A DNA stretch of 64,000 nt from DATMER01 sp963741305 (GTDB lineage: Bacteria; Acidobacteriota; Thermoanaerobaculia; Multivoradales; UBA5704): assembly GCA_963741305.1 (NCBI GenBank), contig CAVUHL010000003.1, positions 7,688,001 to 7,752,000 of the forward strand, in the 5' to 3' direction. The position numbers and the translations under genes are program-made. The notes below the pieces were generated by a model, which did not search any database, had not been told where the DNA came from, and saw only the letters and a program-made list of their open reading frames with translations. Positions 62,215 to 64,000 of the stretch are shown here, one piece after another (within the stretch, counting starts at the first letter, position 1; every line of letters begins with the position of its first letter).

Positions 62215-63936
62215 ATGTGCGGGATCGCGGGAATCTTCGGATCTGACACCTCGGGGATCGAAGCCATGGTGGCGACCCTTGGCCATCGAGGCCCCGACGG
62301 CCAGGGCGTTCACCGGGATGGCGATGCGGCGCTGGGGCATACCCGCCTCAGCATCATCGACCTCTCGGACTGCGGGCTGCAGCCCATGTCCGATCCGTCA
62401 GGCCGCTGGTGGATCGCTTTCAACGGCGAGGTCTACAACTACCTGGAGCTGCGCTCGGCGCTGAGCTGGGACTTCCGCACCCGTACCGATACGGAGGTGC
62501 TGCTCGCGGCCTACGCCACCTGGGGCCCTGCCTGCCTGGAGCGGTTGCTCGGAATGTTCGCTTTCCTCATCTGGGACAGCCAGGAGCGGCGCCTCTTCGC
62601 GGCGCGTGACCGCTTCGGCGTCAAGCCGCTCTACCTCCATGAGTCGGACGGCACCTTGCGGGTTGCGAGCGAGATCAAGGCCTTGCACGCATCGGGGGTG
62701 GCGGAGCGGCCGGACGCGACGGCTTGGGCCTCCTACCTGGCGCACGGCCTCCATGATCATTCCGAGCGCACCTTCTGGGAATCGGTGAGCGCTCTTCCCG
62801 GCGGGTGCTTCCTGACGTGGAAGGACGGCAAGACTTCCATCTCCCGCTGGTACGACCTCGCGGGGCGGATCGATCCCGAGCCGGATTGCCGCACGGACGG
62901 CGAGGTGCGGGAGGAGTATCGGGCGTTGCTGGAGGAGAGCGTGCGGCTGCGCTTCCGCTCGGACGTGCCGGTCGGGATCAACCTGAGCGGCGGCCTGGAC
63001 TCCTCGACGCTCCTCGCGCTGGTGCAGCAGATCCAGGGCGAGGACAGCAGCATCCAGGCTTTCACGTTCGTGACCGGCGACCCTGCCTACGACGAGCTGC
63101 CCTGGGTCGAGCAGATGCTGGCCCGCACCCGCCATCCGCTCGTGGTCTGTCCTCTGACCCCCGGGGAGGTGCCGGACCTCGCGGAATCCGTGGCGCGCTT
63201 CGAGGACGAGCCGTTCGGCGGGCTGCCCACCCTGGCCTACGCCCGCGTGTTCGAACGTGCCCGCGAGGCCGGTGTGATCGTCCTCCTGGACGGCCAGGGC
63301 ATGGACGAGCAGTGGGCGGGCTACGACTACTATCAGGAAGCGGCCGCTCCGGGCGCCGCGGGGCTGGTGCAGGGGACCCGCGAGCGGCCGGTCCGGCCGG
63401 ACTGCCTGACGCCGGACCTGCGCTCCCGGGCGGGCTGCGCGGACCTGCCCACCCCGTTCCCGGACACGCTGCGCAACCTCCAATACCGCGACCTTCGCTA
63501 TACCAAGCTGCCCCGCGCCCTGCGTTTCAACGACCGGGCCTCAATGCGGTCTTCGACGGAATTGCGGGAGCCGTTCCTCGATCACCGTCTTGTGGAGCTG
63601 GCCCTGCGGCAGCCCCGCGACCGCAAGATCCGCGACGGACGCGCGAAGTGGCTGCTGTCCAGCATCGTCGAGGGGTTGCTGCCGCAGGGGGTCGTGAAAG
63701 CTCCGAAGAGGCCGGTGCAGACGCCGCAGCGGGAGTGGCTGCGCGGTCCACTGCGCGGCTGGGCCACGGAGCGCATCGAGTGCGCTCTCGAGCGCTTCGG
63801 CGGCTTCTGGCTCGACTCCGCGGCGGTGCGCAGGGAGTGGGACGCCTACTGTGCGGGCCAGGGCGACAACAGCTTCTTCGTCTGGCAGTGGGTCGGTCTC
63901 GATCTGGTGTTCAGCGCCAGAGGGGTGCCGGCATGA
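62215..63936 (+). CDS. asnB: Asparagine synthetase (glutamine-hydrolysing) in the polysaccharide operon
   Basis: A 573-residue class II glutamine amidotransferase. The N-terminal MCGIAGIFG keeps the Cys2 nucleophile, unlike the lasso cyclase. GHRGPDGQG and TRLSIIDLS are in the glutaminase domain, and SGGLDSSTLLALV is the synthetase P-loop. In surface-polysaccharide clusters such enzymes may amidate uronic acids, which fits the dehydrogenase upstream. One base separates it from neuA, and ATGA overlaps the ABC ATPase. Confidence 0.88.
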   Translation: MCGIAGIFGSDTSGIEAMVATLGHRGPDGQGVHRDGDAALGHTRLSIIDLSDCGLQPMSDPSGRWWIAFNGEVYNYLELRSALSWDFRTRTDTEVLLAAYATWGPACLERLLGMFAFLIWDSQERRLFAARDRFGVKPLYLHESDGTLRVASEIKALHASGVAERPDATAWASYLAHGLHDHSERTFWESVSALPGGCFLTWKDGKTSISRWYDLAGRIDPEPDCRTDGEVREEYRALLEESVRLRFRSDVPVGINLSGGLDSSTLLALVQQIQGEDSSIQAFTFVTGDPAYDELPWVEQMLARTRHPLVVCPLTPGEVPDLAESVARFEDEPFGGLPTLAYARVFERAREAGVIVLLDGQGMDEQWAGYDYYQEAAAPGAAGLVQGTRERPVRPDCLTPDLRSRAGCADLPTPFPDTLRNLQYRDLRYTKLPRALRFNDRASMRSSTELREPFLDHRLVELALRQPRDRKIRDGRAKWLLSSIVEGLLPQGVVKAPKRPVQTPQREWLRGPLRGWATERIECALERFGGFWLDSAAVRREWDAYCAGQGDNSFFVWQWVGLDLVFSARGVPA

Positions 63937-64000
63937 GCGAGGTCTCCCTTCGGGTCGAGGGTCTCTCCAAGCGCTACCGTCTGGGTGCGCGTGTCCGCGC
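63933..64000 (+). CDS. ABC transporter ATP-binding protein (Wzt/KpsT type), truncated by the window
   Basis: The first 22 residues (start MSEVSLRVEGLSKRYRLG) are typical of ABC ATPases that pair with Wzm-type permeases. The permease at 58527 lies in the same operon, so this is the likely partner. Confidence 0.75.
   Translation, partial: MSEVSLRVEGLSKRYRLGARVR

Overview
The window is high-GC bacterial chromosome, densely packed on both strands. The best taxonomic hint is the 879-residue FtsX/MacB-type permease with a short extra N-terminal domain next to a PadR regulator (52584-55555). That arrangement is typical of Acidobacteriota (ADOP family). Paralogous HTH/TPR regulators, small secreted peptides and a lasso-peptide operon with a kinase fit that phylum. 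I cannot fix the class from sequence alone. I saw no rRNA, tRNA, transposase or CRISPR array.

Layout. 1-20.7 kb is mostly housekeeping and accessory metabolism: a histidine kinase tail, a ParE-type toxin-antitoxin pair, a TerB-like/acyl-CoA oxidase fusion, leuS, a CASTOR/POLLUX-like channel, YdeI-like and LURP-one-like proteins, a metalloprotease-like protein, a CNNM/CorC protein and two large exported carbohydrate-related proteins. 20.9-25.1 kb (minus strand) is a lasso-peptide operon: RRE, B2 protease, YkgJ-like Cys-cluster protein, Asn-synthetase-type cyclase, precursor and HPr-kinase-like protein. Next come a 1547-residue SdrD-B repeat surface protein, a SARP/BTAD-AAA regulator divergent from CIRCE-controlled groES-groEL, and a polysaccharide export and control operon (Wza-like, Wzz/tyrosine kinase, PHP phosphatase, TPR protein). 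A terminator separates these from a PAPS synthesis and recycling pair. 43-48.5 kb holds small regulators, split and intact HTH-TPR proteins and a two-gene operon of unknown function with a very good promoter. 48.7-50.8 kb is an ATPase plus TOPRIM-like pair resembling phage-defence modules. 55.6 kb to the end is a NusG-like factor followed by a tightly overlapped capsule/O-antigen-type operon that makes a CMP-nonulosonic acid and exports polysaccharide by an ABC transporter. The operon continues past the window.

The most unusual signal is non-coding. Two intergenic arrays (about 11614-11886 and 42886-43075) have a conserved hexamer (TGTACA in one, CTACCC in the other) recurring at exact multiples of 21 bp, two helical turns, with diverged sequence between. 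The hexamers differ but the period and layout match, so they look like two members of one class of phased element. Other structure includes long palindromes with 53-base arms at two loci, a 9-bp iterated inverted element before leuS, several starts with a -10 box only 6-9 bases upstream (predicted leaderless mRNAs), and an orphan minus-strand terminator that suggests a small RNA downstream of groEL.
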